Source of the DNA: Areca catechu
Lineage: Eukaryota > Streptophyta > Magnoliopsida > Arecales > Arecaceae
Reading direction: 5' to 3'
Length of the DNA stretch: 64,000 nucleotides
NCBI GenBank assembly: GCA_021397845.1
Contig: CM038051.1
Coordinates: forward strand, 14,043,827 to 14,107,826
A program made the translations under genes and the position numbers. Below are positions 12,901-22,700 of the stretch, in pieces. How positions within the stretch are numbered: the stretch's first letter is position 1; every line of letters begins with the position of its first letter. The notes below the pieces were generated by a model, which saw only the letters and a list, made by a program, of their open reading frames with translations, did no database searches and was not told the origin of the DNA.

Positions 12901-15012
12901 CCATGAGAGACTTCAGGAATCAAGGTTTTCTCTGACCTACACTTTATAAGACAATCAAGGTTTACAACATGGCTTCAAAATGATGACCAACAACTAATTA
13001 CCAGATAGCCATATGTTTGTTCTACAGGCCTCAACTAATAACGTTCACACCACTATGGTAGCTAAGCATGACCACCCAAGAAAAGACAAGTGCTATGACT
13101 TTTTTGTTGTTTATTGCTAAAAAAGTGCAAAAAGTGAACTTTATTTACCTTATCATGAGGAAGAATGAAAAGCATTTTTTCCACACAAGAAGAGGAACTT
13201 AATGATACTCTCATTGTCAACCAGGCAGTTACTTCCATTACATTTTTCTTACCAAAGCTGGAGCAAATGAATGAGAACAATGTAGAGAGCCTATGGTATG
13301 TAAAATGACCTGACTATTCTCTTTGCCTAAGTAAAACTGGCTGGACAGATTCAGAAACTTTCTTTGAGGGGAAGAGTGATGATGAAACTTAATTGTAGAC
13401 AAGGTACTCAAGTTATATGCAGGTTTCTGTTGAAGCAATCATATTTCCTTGCTCAAGAAGATATGCTAATACAGGAGTACATTCAAATTTAACAAGATAT
13501 GGTCGTCAGTAATGTTAAGCTTACCTTGGATATAATACCACTAGCCCATCTTACTTGAATACCTTCTTCCTTGTAACCAATGACATTGCCTATATATGAT
13601 AAATAGCCTTGGAAATCTTCTTCATGAGTTTCACCAATGTGCTTCTTTTGAAGAGCATCTTTTCCTGGAAGTGTACTGTTTAGTGCTTGCTCAGGTAGAT
13701 TATGCCTTTGTCTCTGCCCAAAACTATGGACCTCGAGATTAGTTTCCATATAATCAAAACATGGAATATGTCTAAACACAATGTCACCAATCCAAAACGA
13801 GATGTCAGGATTTTCAACCAGTTCATAAGCACTAACCATCTCCACACTAGATGCACATCTAAAATCAACAGCCTGTTTAACTTCAGGGGCTATCCATTTC
13901 ACATTTACAGTTCGTTCATGTGCATCCACATTTTTCACAATCCCAAGGCGTTGAATCCTTGGAACATGTACATCCTCCGATGTGATCTTCTCCAATACAA
14001 ACTGTTCTGGCCAAAACTCATGATCACCAAGATTGTTCACTGGGAATAAGGTTTGTGGATCTATACCAAATGAGTGTTCGCCATTTTGCCACAGTACATC
14101 AACCTTGCTCTTGCTCTTTGCAATGACATACATCTGCTTAAAGTCTTGACCATGTACTCCTAATTCCTTCAGCATTTTGGTATGGTTATTTGGGACAGCA
14201 TTCAGAAGTGCTGACTTTTCAGCACTCATCTGTGTATCATGAAAGTAATCAACTGAAAGTTTACAACAATCACCAAGTTGCCAATTAGCATATGCAAAAC
14301 AGGACAGCAAAGTAAGGTTTGTTGGATCTTGGTCATGAGAAGGAGTTGATGAATGGATGCCCCAAGCATTCATGACAGAAGCAAACCATTTAACATACAC
14401 TGACCCTACTTCCACATGGCAAACAGTACCTTCATCTCGACTCACCTTCCATGAACCACACAACCATCTCGCAGATTTGGAAATTGTTGGAACATTAATC
14501 CTTACATGCTGACCTGGATAATTTGGGTATGGTGAATCTTCGAAAATGTCCGAAGAAAGAGGTGTTAAAATTTCTGAGTCTTTCATCAATATCTCACATT
14601 GTGCCCCATCGTTGAACAAAATTGTAACTAAATCAAATACTCTTTCCACACTTCCAAGCCATGACCCATGAACTACATAGTCTCCAGGTGCAAAGGACCT
14701 GACTCTAAGAAGCTTCTTGCTGTTTATATCTTTTATCAGTTCACCTGAAATCGTCTCCAAATCTACGATCATATCAACATCCACGACCCGGCCTAACTGC
14801 CCTGAGGGATCTGCGATGGAGCAGACAATGTCACCATGTAGATAGCATCTTTCGAATGCAAGAAACTCATCAATTGATCCAATGCTCTCATCCAGACTTG
14901 ACAGGATGGTCTGAGCATGGCCATAATATGCAGATTCAGTGTCATTGTGGTCCTCGCTGTGACTGGTATCTGTGTAGGTCTCACTGTCCGAGTCAATATC
15001 AAGCACATCCAT
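1..15012 (-). CDS. PHO2: PHO2 / ubiquitin-conjugating enzyme E2 24 (partial, 3' end beyond window)
   Basis: The encoded protein is the large plant E2 enzyme PHO2 (UBC24). In known plants it promotes degradation of phosphate transporters and PHO1 at endomembranes and is repressed by miR399 under phosphate starvation. Coding exons read in one frame, all phase 0: 15012-13525 (496 codons), 908-768 (47), 631-485 (49), 394-161 (78) and 73 to below 1. All have GT/AG borders. The first exon holds the acidic start (MDVLDIDSDSETYTDTSHSE) and the long N-terminal region typical of PHO2. The third has the conserved block DVWKTTAFLFPRAAFGFLTN. The fifth opens GTRGWLKKVQEEWSILKKDL, which is where the E2 fold begins; the catalytic cysteine is outside the window. 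About 694 residues are visible, against roughly 900 in the family. Intron 1 is 12.6 kb because of transposons. No coding lesion was seen. Identification is from family recognition, not a search. Confidence 0.93.
909..2613. other. PHO2 intron 1, 3' part, no gene seen
   Basis: This AT-rich sequence lies between PHO2 exon 2 and the first transposon. It includes a run of about 17 A at 2322. Short open frames here have no recognisable content. Confidence 0.6.
2731..3994 (+). repeat. Tat-1 5' LTR
   Basis: This is a 1264-bp LTR with TG...CA ends. Positions about 2815-3110 hold four or so degenerate copies of a roughly 70-bp unit (CTCCTTCGCCGGGCGGCTCC, then CGAGCCCACCTCGG). The long plus-strand open frame through this block is low-complexity repeat, not a gene. 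The 3' part matches the 3' LTR closely, for example TCACTCCTTATCACGGATAG near 3443 and 9925. Confidence 0.9.
3995..4012 (+). other. Tat-1 primer-binding region
   Basis: The sequence directly after the 5' LTR, GATTGGCACGCCAGGAAG, is where the tRNA primer binds in LTR retrotransposons. Tat-2 has a related sequence, in reverse complement, at 44601-44617. I did not assign the tRNA. Confidence 0.65.
4071..5353 (+). pseudogene. Tat-1 gag (broken)
   Basis: This is the structural capsid region. Fragments in different frames include QFRMPQVDL and then a TAG (4761-4763) where Tat-3 reads through, followed by DGTTDPLDHLESYKALMRVQ and the later part with SLRTSRLTYYLDKKSAKMHS and KYIRAEEADRTRRELDGK. Several stops and frameshifts break the frame. 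The zinc-knuckle-like motif (YCQFHSDHGHDTQEHRHLK, near 5470-5530) lies in the next frame downstream, and its last cysteine is changed to histidine. The order matches gag of Tat-3. Confidence 0.85.
5396..7703 (+). pseudogene. Tat-1 protease and reverse transcriptase, truncated before RNase H
   Basis: This stretch holds the pol start. The protease active site, DSGSS in Tat-3, reads NSESS here (about 5850), so the catalytic Asp is lost. Reverse transcriptase follows (6288-7148) with CMDYTDLNRACPKDSFSLPK, the palm FMDAFSGYNQI and YVDDMLVISKS. It is cut by TAG at 6886 and by later stops and shifts. The connection region continues to RPSQKAQVLA at about 7703, where homology to pol ends abruptly. 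After that point the DNA is the antisense ORF, so RNase H and integrase are missing. Confidence 0.88.
7703..8381 (-). pseudogene. Tat-1 antisense ORF fragment (Pfam Transposase_28-like domain)
   Basis: The minus-strand frame from 8245 reads GLVMIGENLSIIREAFGVPD, then GLCFPLHPFFLSLLSNYCLV, FCFIVLCHFHGIVARFSLFR and TEDGWWFISPRPTGIKFELP. It lines up with residues about 80-235 of the Tat-3 antisense ORF. A start-like piece (MAPLGRSHRSSSNPNEAGPS, 8381-8322) lies in another frame, so a shift separates the two. The domain stops at the deletion junction near 7703. The family is the 'putative gypsy type transposon' domain found in plant Gypsy elements; its biochemical role is not known. Confidence 0.8.
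8866..8881 (+). other. Tat-1 polypurine tract
   Basis: AGGAGTGAGGGGCAAA directly precedes the 3' LTR start TGATATAGC. This is the expected second-strand primer site. Confidence 0.8.
8882..10465 (+). repeat. Tat-1 3' LTR
   Basis: This LTR is 1584 bp, 320 bp longer than the 5' LTR. The extra length lies in the internal tandem block (about 8965-9670), which repeats the CTCCTTCGCCGGGCGGCTCC/CGAAGTCGAGCTCCTGCTCT unit many more times. It also duplicates a larger segment: the GGCGAGAGGTCCAGCAGCTG block occurs at about 9388 and 9618. The long open frames 8952-9722 are products of this repeat. Confidence 0.9.
11038..12634. mobile_element. hAT-like element, 1.6 kb, no transposase seen
   Basis: The left end is CAAGGATCCTAGTACCGG and the right end is the inverted ACGGTTCGGGGATCCTTG, so the terminal repeats share CAAGGATCC and then degrade. 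The flanks are AGTAAAAG (11030-11037) and AGTAAAGA (12635-12642), an imperfect 8-bp duplication. Both ends are rich in CCGGTACCG/GGTACGG-type motifs like the MITE at 2622. No transposase frame was found, so it is probably non-autonomous. A younger MITE sits inside. Confidence 0.65.
11848..12066. mobile_element. hAT-like MITE (219 bp) nested in the 1.6 kb element
   Basis: The ends are CAAGGATTCAGATCCC (11848) and the inverted GGGATTTAAAATCTTG (12066), imperfect terminal inverted repeats. The identical 8-mer AACACAAC flanks both sides (11840-11847 and 12067-12074). The interior repeats GGGAC/GTCCC motifs and has no coding capacity. Confidence 0.8.
12643..13524. other. PHO2 intron 1, 5' part, no gene seen
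   Basis: AT-rich intron sequence runs between the hAT-like element and the donor of PHO2 exon 1. No recognisable frame or repeat was seen. Confidence 0.6.
13525..15012 (-). CDS. PHO2: PHO2 coding exon 1
   Basis: This single long exon encodes the N-terminal 496 residues. The ATG at 15012 lies 12 bases after an intron acceptor at 15024-15025 that ends a leader intron. The exon ends in AAG before the donor GTAAGC at 13524-13523. Reading past the donor gives only 11 more codons before a stop, which supports the splice. Sequence such as DEFLAFERCYLHGDIVCS and the WLCGSWK block matches the N-terminal domain of PHO2 proteins. This domain is outside the E2 fold. Confidence 0.93.
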
Positions 15013-15390
15013 CTTTTAAATACCTGTAACGAGTAATTTGATATGTTTCAGCATCTATACTATCACAGGTGCTAACCTAGACAGCTAGTGTTAAAGAAAA
15101 CTAATCTGTTCACCTGTTTAGAATTAATATCAGACCGAATATATGGCACGCGAGCTACAAATTCTGATATAAGCACTAAGCCAATCTTTCTATACAAGAT
15201 AATCTTCTAAATAATGTAAAAGGTGCCAAAAATGCCTATAGCCAAACGTAAGTTAAACAAGTAAAATATATGCTACAACAAGGGGGAAATCTCATAAAAT
15301 ATTCAAGCCACTCAAAACTTACTAGCAGAATATTCAAATTTTATTAAATAATGGAGAAAGCTAGAGAAAGACAGGAGAGAGTTTGCTTAC

Positions 15391-16062
15391 CTCTAAGTTT
15401 GTTTTCAGAAATCAAAGTGATATGTAGAGACAAATAGGTAGCCACTTATACAGCACAGAAAATTTTATGGTTGAACTTAGTTCTTCAGAGACAAATTTAT
15501 GATATCACAATAGGTAAACTGAACGTACAAAACAGCAACTGTTTTTTTATCACCAATAGCTGTTATGTTTGATAAGCCCAGGAACTTGATGCCAAAGGAG
15601 AATTGCCCAGATAAAAGATGCAGGTGTTTGACCTGTATCTGATTCTGTCACTGCCAGAGGAGATTTGCCCTCCATAGAGGATTCATGTACAAGTTGCCAA
15701 AGGAGATATGCCCTGCATAGCAAATTAAATCTTACTTTCCAAAGGAGATTTGCCTGGAAAAAGAAAAAGTTTCACAAGATTCCTCCCTTCCAAAGGAGAT
15801 TTGCCCCACCAAGCAGAATATGCCACATATATTGACCGCAAACAACATTCCAGAATAGCTAGTTTGCTTATAATGGATGCTTTTGCTCAAACAAGTATTT
15901 ATTCTGGATATCAATGCCAAAGGAGATTTGCCCTGAACAGGAGCTCTTCTAGACAGTTATAAACTGCCAAAAGGAGATTTTCCTGCCATAGAGAAACCAT
16001 TCCTGATGCGGCTTCAAGTGTCAAAGATGGCTAGAAAGGTGTAACTTAAATCACTCCACAGC
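15391..16062 (-). other. PHO2: PHO2 5' leader exon (predicted)
   Basis: The minus strand has a strong acceptor (a pyrimidine tract ending CCCCCACAG, AG at 16064-16063) and a good donor (AGAG then GTAAGC at 15390). Together they bound a non-coding exon of about 670 bases upstream of the coding exon. It contains all seven miR399-complementary sites. A further leader intron (15390-15024) would join it to the ATG exon. A first exon probably lies near 16757-16930, ending at a GTATGG donor. In known plants the miR399 sites are also in the 5' leader. Exact exon borders are inference. Confidence 0.6.
15590..15985 (-). promoter_or_regulatory. Array of seven miR399 target sites in the PHO2 leader
   Basis: Seven 21-base blocks on the plus strand resemble mature miR399 itself, so the minus-strand transcript is complementary to it. 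They start at 15590, 15652, 15695, 15737, 15788, 15915 and 15965. The site at 15915 reads TGCCAAAGGAGATTTGCCCT plus G, a full miR399-type sequence. Sites at 15590, 15652 and 15695 differ at one or a few positions. Sites at 15737 and 15788 have T for G at position 2. The last has an extra A that would bulge. Site-mediated repression of PHO2 by miR399 is established in Arabidopsis and rice. The number of sites that work here is unknown. Confidence 0.9.
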
Positions 16063-16960
16063 CTGTGGGGGAAGAAGATACCATCACCTGACCAGTTATC
16101 TGCTATGTAACCTTTCCTTTGAAAGAGAAGTCGGAATGCCTGCCACAATCTGTACATTATCTCAGAAAGCAGAACCATCCACGTAATTAACCAATCCATA
16201 ACTTCAATTACATAACAAATCTAAAAATACTTTATTGCAAATCTTTTCTTCTGATAAAAAAGTTCTAGGTCGCACAGCTTCAATAATTTTTCTTTAATCT
16301 TTAAAAACAAACAAACAAACTTCAGTAATTTAGAGATGTGAAAATAACAAAGACATTTGACGACCAAGAACTATTACTTTTGATGTAAATAAAAAGAGAA
16401 TGGAAAAGAAAGAAAAGACCAGTGCAGGCAACTCAATCAATAATTAAACTAATTATCTGGAAAGTGAAGAAAGAAACCATCTTGCAAACACTTACTAATA
16501 CAATATCAAACCGGAGTGCAAAGTGGAAAGCATGAAAGAAAAGATGATCTTTATTAGAACCAAAAAAAACATAATCAATCTGTTGACCAAAAGATCAAGT
16601 TTTTCTCAGAAGATTCTACCCTCCCTGTATATAAATTCCGAAAAAAACCATTGTTAATACATAAAACCAAGAAGCAACACAAAGAAAGAAACCTAAAAGC
16701 CGAAACCACTCCAGAAAATGATATTGGCAGCTGAAATATAAGTAGAGAGCCATACCACGATCGCCGAAACCACAACTAGAGCGAAAACTACAATCCGCTG
16801 GCTTCACTCTTCCTTCCCTCTGCCTCCTGTCGACGGAGAGTAGCAACGAAAGGCCTCGGCCAGCGGGCAAGAGGAGAGAGGACAAGAGGAGGAAGAAGGG
16901 GAATTTTTACACGAGAGGCCGGATCCGTTCCCGAGCCACACCCATCACGCCATTCACGAA

Positions 16961-17304
16961 GCCCCCTGTCATCACCGGGCGGCGCCGAGATTGGAGCCAG
17001 AACCTAACCCTAGCGATCACCCCCGCCTTGTTGCTTCGCTTCGCTTCGGTAACGTTGATTGCGGAGAGCGCCGTTGATATTTCAAGCGGTGCGGAGCTTT
17101 TCAGTTCTTTTCAGTTGATTGCGGAGAGCGCTGTTGATATTTCAAGCGGTGCGGAGCCCCCTGTCATCACCGGGCGGCGCCGAGATTGGAGCCAGAACCT
17201 AACCCCAGCGATCACCTCCGCCTTGTTGCTTTGCTTCGCTTCGGTAACGTTGATTGCGGAGAGCGCTTTTGATATTTCAAGCGGTGCGGAGCTTTTCAGT
17301 TCTT
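16961..17304. repeat. 149-bp tandem-type duplication upstream of PHO2
   Basis: The block starting GCCCCCTGTCATCACCGGGC at 16961-17109 recurs at 17156-17304 with few differences. Between them lies a partial third copy of its right half (17110-17155, TTGATTGCGGAGAGCGCTGT). The GC-rich block lies at the expected transcription start side of PHO2, so it could alter the promoter or first exon. Confidence 0.85.
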
Positions 17305-18623
17305 CAACAAAAATATATTTAAAATCAGTAACCCGGTTGGCAGGGACTTGATCTTATCCTGAATTCGAGATATAATTCTTATAGATAATTTAATTAAATT
17401 TAAAAAAAAATTATAAAATACATGATCGAATCTAGTAGAGATAATTTCACGAAAATTTATTTTTTTATAATAAATAATTATATGGGAATCCTAAAATAAT
17501 TTCTTCACACCTCCATATTTTTTTTTTTCTATAGTTATATTCCACCATGATAAGCAGAATTAGATTACAATAACATAACAACATCAAACTTTTGGTTTCC
17601 TATATAATAAAAATATTATATGGAAGTAATCACGAAGATGGCTTGATGGTGTTGGTAGTGCAAAGAATAGCACCATGACTCGACGTGGCGCCTAGACGGA
17701 AGCAAAACGAATTAGCATTATTTGGTCAACCAATAAAGCAATGACCTCTAACCATTAAAAAAATATATATTTATATCCATTAACTTTTTAAAATAAGTAA
17801 ATTATTTTTGTATAAATAATATTTATTCATAAAATAAAAAAAAAATATCTATATTAGATAACTAAATTATTTATAAACATTTTATTTTATTTTTAAAATA
17901 TTTTTTCCATTTTTAATATTTTTATTATTTAATATCTAATAATTTAGTAGTTCATTATCTTTTAAACTTAAAGTTCGCATGCTTTTCCTTCGTTCACAAT
18001 CTTAATAAATACATAAATATATATATATATATTCAACTTTAACAAGATTTCTAGCCAAGCTTCTAAAGTTTGAGCTTCATTTTTGCAAGATTTAAATGTA
18101 GATGATAGAGCTAGTTTGACATGTGAATGAAGGATACGGATGAGCATGAGCTCCATCTCTCGAAATATTAAATAATGCATATGGGAGTTCTCAGACAGCT
18201 CAAAAGCTGAAGTGAAAAAGGCATCTTATGATGTGTGTAATGGAAAGTATGGAGCACTTTCGAAGTATATGCTCCAATACAAATCCATACATCTCTAAGC
18301 ATATCTGCTGCTGAAAATGAAACAGTAGTCGCACCGGTAATGAGCCATACATAACTAGTGAGCATGTGACATTTGTCCTTTGTCCTCTGTGCAGCAGGAT
18401 CTCCGACCATTAATACAAATCCGCATATCTCTAAGCATATCTGTTGCTGAAAGTGAAACAATAGCTGCACCGGTAATGAGCCACATATAACTAGTGAGCA
18501 TGTGACATTTGTCCTTTGTCCTCTGCGCATCAGGGTCTCCCACCATTAAAGTCTCTGCAGTCTATATTTGCTATATGGGATGCACCGTGGAACAGGGTTT
18601 TGATGGCCTTTTGCTCCACTGAG

Positions 18624-18654
<31 letters not shown>

Positions 18655-19761
18655 AAAATTGGGTCTCCAAATTCTTCAACTAGATACCGGATTTAGTTCA
18701 GTAACTCAGAAATCTTGCTCAAAAATTAGTACTGCAGGGAACTGGTGCAATTCACAATGGTTGGTGTGATTCATGAGAAAATTATATTGTTGCTCTTTGA
18801 TGCAACTTGTATTATGAATACATATGGAGAGAGAGAAAAGTTATATATCAATTAAGTGACTGTTTTATTTAAATTAACAATTTTCTTCTGGGCAGCACTG
18901 CTTTATTTTAAGATCTGCCAGGATGCATTTGAGGTGGAACTAGTTTAACAGTTTAGCAGCTTTAGACACATACCAAGAGTTAAAAAGTTTTCAGTGTTCA
19001 TCAATAGGACTTTATTATTATTATTCAAGTATCGGATGCCCACAATGATTGGACTATAGGGAGAGCCTTGGAGCATCAGAGTGGAAATCTTATCACCCCA
19101 GAGTTGATGTTTGATAAAATGGCTATCAATATATGACAACTGGAGACTGGAGACTCACTAACCTTGGAAACCATGAAAGGCTATCCATGGGGAATGAAAA
19201 CAAAACAGCATATGGGCCCTCTCCATACTAAAAGTAATTGAACAACTCGTCATCGCCCACTAAGGTTTTCTTGTTTCCCCTCTTATTATTTAGTCAGTAG
19301 TGTTGATATGTGATAGCGGCTAGATGAGAATGAGAATAGGAAAATTATCCTACAGACCAATATAGTATAAGCAAACATAGATCTGGCCAGAATGGGAGAG
19401 ACAATGGCAAGCTCATTGACAAGATGGGGAAGATTTTATCTGTGATAGGAGGCTGTTTTGGAGCCTCAAGAAAATAAACACAGAATAGAGCGAAACATTC
19501 AGTTTCCAAATTGGAATTTCAGGAATACAAATCTTTCTGGTTCCCCTAGAGCAAAAATCACTTTTTTTCTTCTAAGAATTTGCCATAAGATTTTAATTCA
19601 GTTACATGAATAAATGTATAAGTCATTATCTATTTTCCCAAAAAGCTCCCATGCAGCACTTGAAATGACAAACGGATGTGCTCTCTAAATTGTCGGTTAA
19701 GCATTGGTGACCTAACCAAGTAGGGCAGGTACTGTCCATTTGCCGATCAATGATATCCATG
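17305..19761. other. Intergenic region between PHO2 and RPL21M
   Basis: AT-rich sequence with (AT)n near 18016 and an (AT)n(GT)n microsatellite at about 18623-18655. Apart from the 136-bp duplication listed separately, no gene was recognised. Confidence 0.6.
18282..18550. repeat. 136-bp tandem duplication with coding-like content on the minus strand
   Basis: Two head-to-tail copies (18282-18417 and 18418 to about 18550) share long exact runs such as GAGCATGTGACATTTGTCCT. On the minus strand each copy can be read as a similar peptide containing KDKCHMLTSY and WLITGA, in two different frames because 136 is not a multiple of three. I do not recognise the peptide. It may be an exon relic. Confidence 0.75.
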
Positions 19762-22700
19762 CTAAGCATTGGTTGCAACATTTGCTGACTTATCTATTCC
19801 TTGGATGTCGGTAATTCTTAACTTAGTCAACTCCTGAAAACATAATGGACCGTGGATAAGAACCAGTTCCTGACAGGTCAATAATTTAATTTCCCTACAT
19901 AAACTATATGACTTACCTGGCGATGACCTTTAGTTCGACGATAGTTTTTTCTCCTCTTTTTCTTGAATATGATCACTTTTGCATCTAAAGCCTGAAAACA
20001 TAATATTTATGCTTGTTATAGGGAAAATGTTTTACAAAACAACAGAGAAGACGAACAAATTAAGTGGCTTGCATACAATATGAAAATCTAGTAGTACATA
20101 ATATGCCCAATAAGGCATATATATAATGTAATAATCCAAAAACTAAAAATTGAATTTTGTCCAATAGACCATCTTTGTACAGATTTTTGCTCATTCCAAG
20201 CCATATCAGTTTGTCAAGCAAATGTAAAAACTTCTTTTTTGAATTCAAGTAGTTGGATGCAACAAAAACTACAAAGAAATGTTATTAAAACAAATTTGAG
20301 GTCAGCTGATCATTTGCATGTTTTAACACACTCAAATTAATTAAATAACTTAACTGTCACTTTGAATTGTTACAAATATTGATCCCCGTTCAGACCAAAA
20401 ACAACAACCTGTGGAAAAAAGAATCTTCATTAGCAAAAGGAAGAGAGAAAATGAAAAATAAAAATAGACTTCTCTTACATGCTCTTCGACAACAGCATGC
20501 ACAGCTGCATCAGGTAATACTGGCCTACCGATGATTGTCTGAGTTTTTGATCCCAGCATCAGAACCCTGTTCAAAATTAATTGCAGAGAAAACAACTTGA
20601 CTCAATGGACAATAATAAAATGATGGTTCTAACATAAGATTGGCAAAGTAAAGCCAGATAATTGGCCGAAGATGTATGCATTCTAGCAACTAGATAATCA
20701 GGACATATGGTTTCAAAACCTAGAAAAGGAGTTCGATGCATCAGAAACAATGAAAGAGGAGCTCAATGCATCAGAAACCATGAAAGAGGAGCTTTGGGAA
20801 ACAAATAAGAAGACATATGCCATTATCAAAAAGAAAAGAAATAAACAATAAGTCCCAAGAGATCAAATAGAATTAGGCTCCACTTTGTCATAAATAGTGC
20901 ACCTAATTGGCCAGGAAGTAGAATAAAGACCCCATGATCACTCACTAAATGATATAAATGTCCATTTTTATATACTTTTAAGCAGTTCAACCTGAAGGCT
21001 GGTGGGCTACAGAACATGGGATGGCCATTCCTCAAGATTTCAACACGCCAACAAGCACAACACCACAAACACTCCACAAATATGTGCTTCCATCAGCTCC
21101 ATGACATTCATGCATACCATGCCAGCCACTTGCAATCTTGCATCTTCCAAGAGACTTGAACTCACAACCTCCTACACACAGCAAGGGTACTTAAATAGTA
21201 CAGGCTCATAAAAGAGAGTCCTTACTGCTCCACTTCTGATCCCATGCCAAAATGAAAAACTTAGCATTCTTGGTCACACTATGAATGAAAAGCTATCAGT
21301 CATGATACTCCAATTTTAGGTTTGCACTGCAATTGACACCAAATAAATCAAGCTCCAAAGTTCTTTCCAAAATCCCAAATATGAACCCCTCAACATCAAA
21401 TAAGAGATCCCTAATAGTCAAAATGAACTCATGCATATCCATCAGTGCTAGGTAACTAATCCACATGCCTAACACCTGCAATGAATCATCGATAAGCACA
21501 GAGAAGGGAAGTTTCAATGCCAGGAACCTACTTCCATGTATCAGTAATAACCCCTTCTACCAAGCAAATGAAATGTAGAAAAGATCCGAAGGATTGGTTT
21601 GACAATATGTTGCCATGTAAAATAGATTAAAGTCATTTCCCCCACTAATTATAAAGATAAATTTAGATGTAATGCAGGGAATCTCCACAGAGCAAATGCA
21701 CTATCTATGGTGGCTCCTCAACTCTAGAAGAAGAGAAGTGGGAACAAAAATGGAAGAATAAAGAGAAGGAGAATAGAAATCTTGTTAACTTTCATGAAGG
21801 GACTACAGATTCTCAGGGAGGCCTTATTCTTACAAAGGTCATGACAATTTAAACCTTAAGAATCCAAGACCTTTACAAAATTTTGATTAAAGAAAGAAAA
21901 GGATATTCATGCACCTAATTATGTTTAGATATTTTCAGGCCACAGTAAATGGTTAAACTGCGCATCTTTGGTGCATCTAACATGTGTCTACTGAGGTACC
22001 ATAAAATCATATATATAACTTAGCAAAAGTAGACTCTCAAATCTCAAGCAACGTGCTTTATAAAACTGGTTAGAATTAACTAAAAAGATAATAGAAAGAA
22101 AAAAGGTAAAATCTGAAGATGATATTGGCCCATCTAAAATTGCAACTACATCAAAATAGCACAAAAAGGACCAATCAACTTCCTAGACATCAATCTTCTA
22201 TATACCCTGGTTTTAGTTTTTCTTCATAAAAGCAGTATATTTGCTAGATAATAACCATGATGAATTTCTTAGCCACAACTAGTAGCATTTTAAGTTGGAG
22301 ACATCAGAATGTTAAAAACCAGTTGAACAGTCTGGCAAGAAAATAAGAAATTATTCTACTAGTTGATACAAGCCTACAAGGCTAACCAAAGATCATTTAC
22401 CTCTTCCACCCTGTCCTTTTAAGGAACCAAATAAATGTCTATGGATTCAAGACTACCACTCCCCCACCCAGTCACAGAAAACTTCCTGAATACCTTCATC
22501 AAATTATCTTTCAATGTCTCTAAAAATTCTTGCTAACAAATAAAGTTGAGTACATAGATTAAAACTTTGTCCACCCATTGTTTCAAAAATCATCATTTAT
22601 CTCATTCAAATCCTCCAACAAAGTTCTCATATCATCATTCCAAAAAGAAAAGTGAGCCACTTGAAACGGACCTAGCTTCCTCCCCTTCGATATACGAGTT

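Noticed and set aside
13702..14049. Plus-strand 115-codon frame
   Set aside because: Antisense shadow of the long PHO2 coding exon.
15590..15985. Plus-strand miR399-like copies as a miR399 precursor cluster
   Set aside because: No matching star arms or hairpins are apparent around the copies, and they sit in the expected leader position of a PHO2 gene read on the other strand, so they are target sites.
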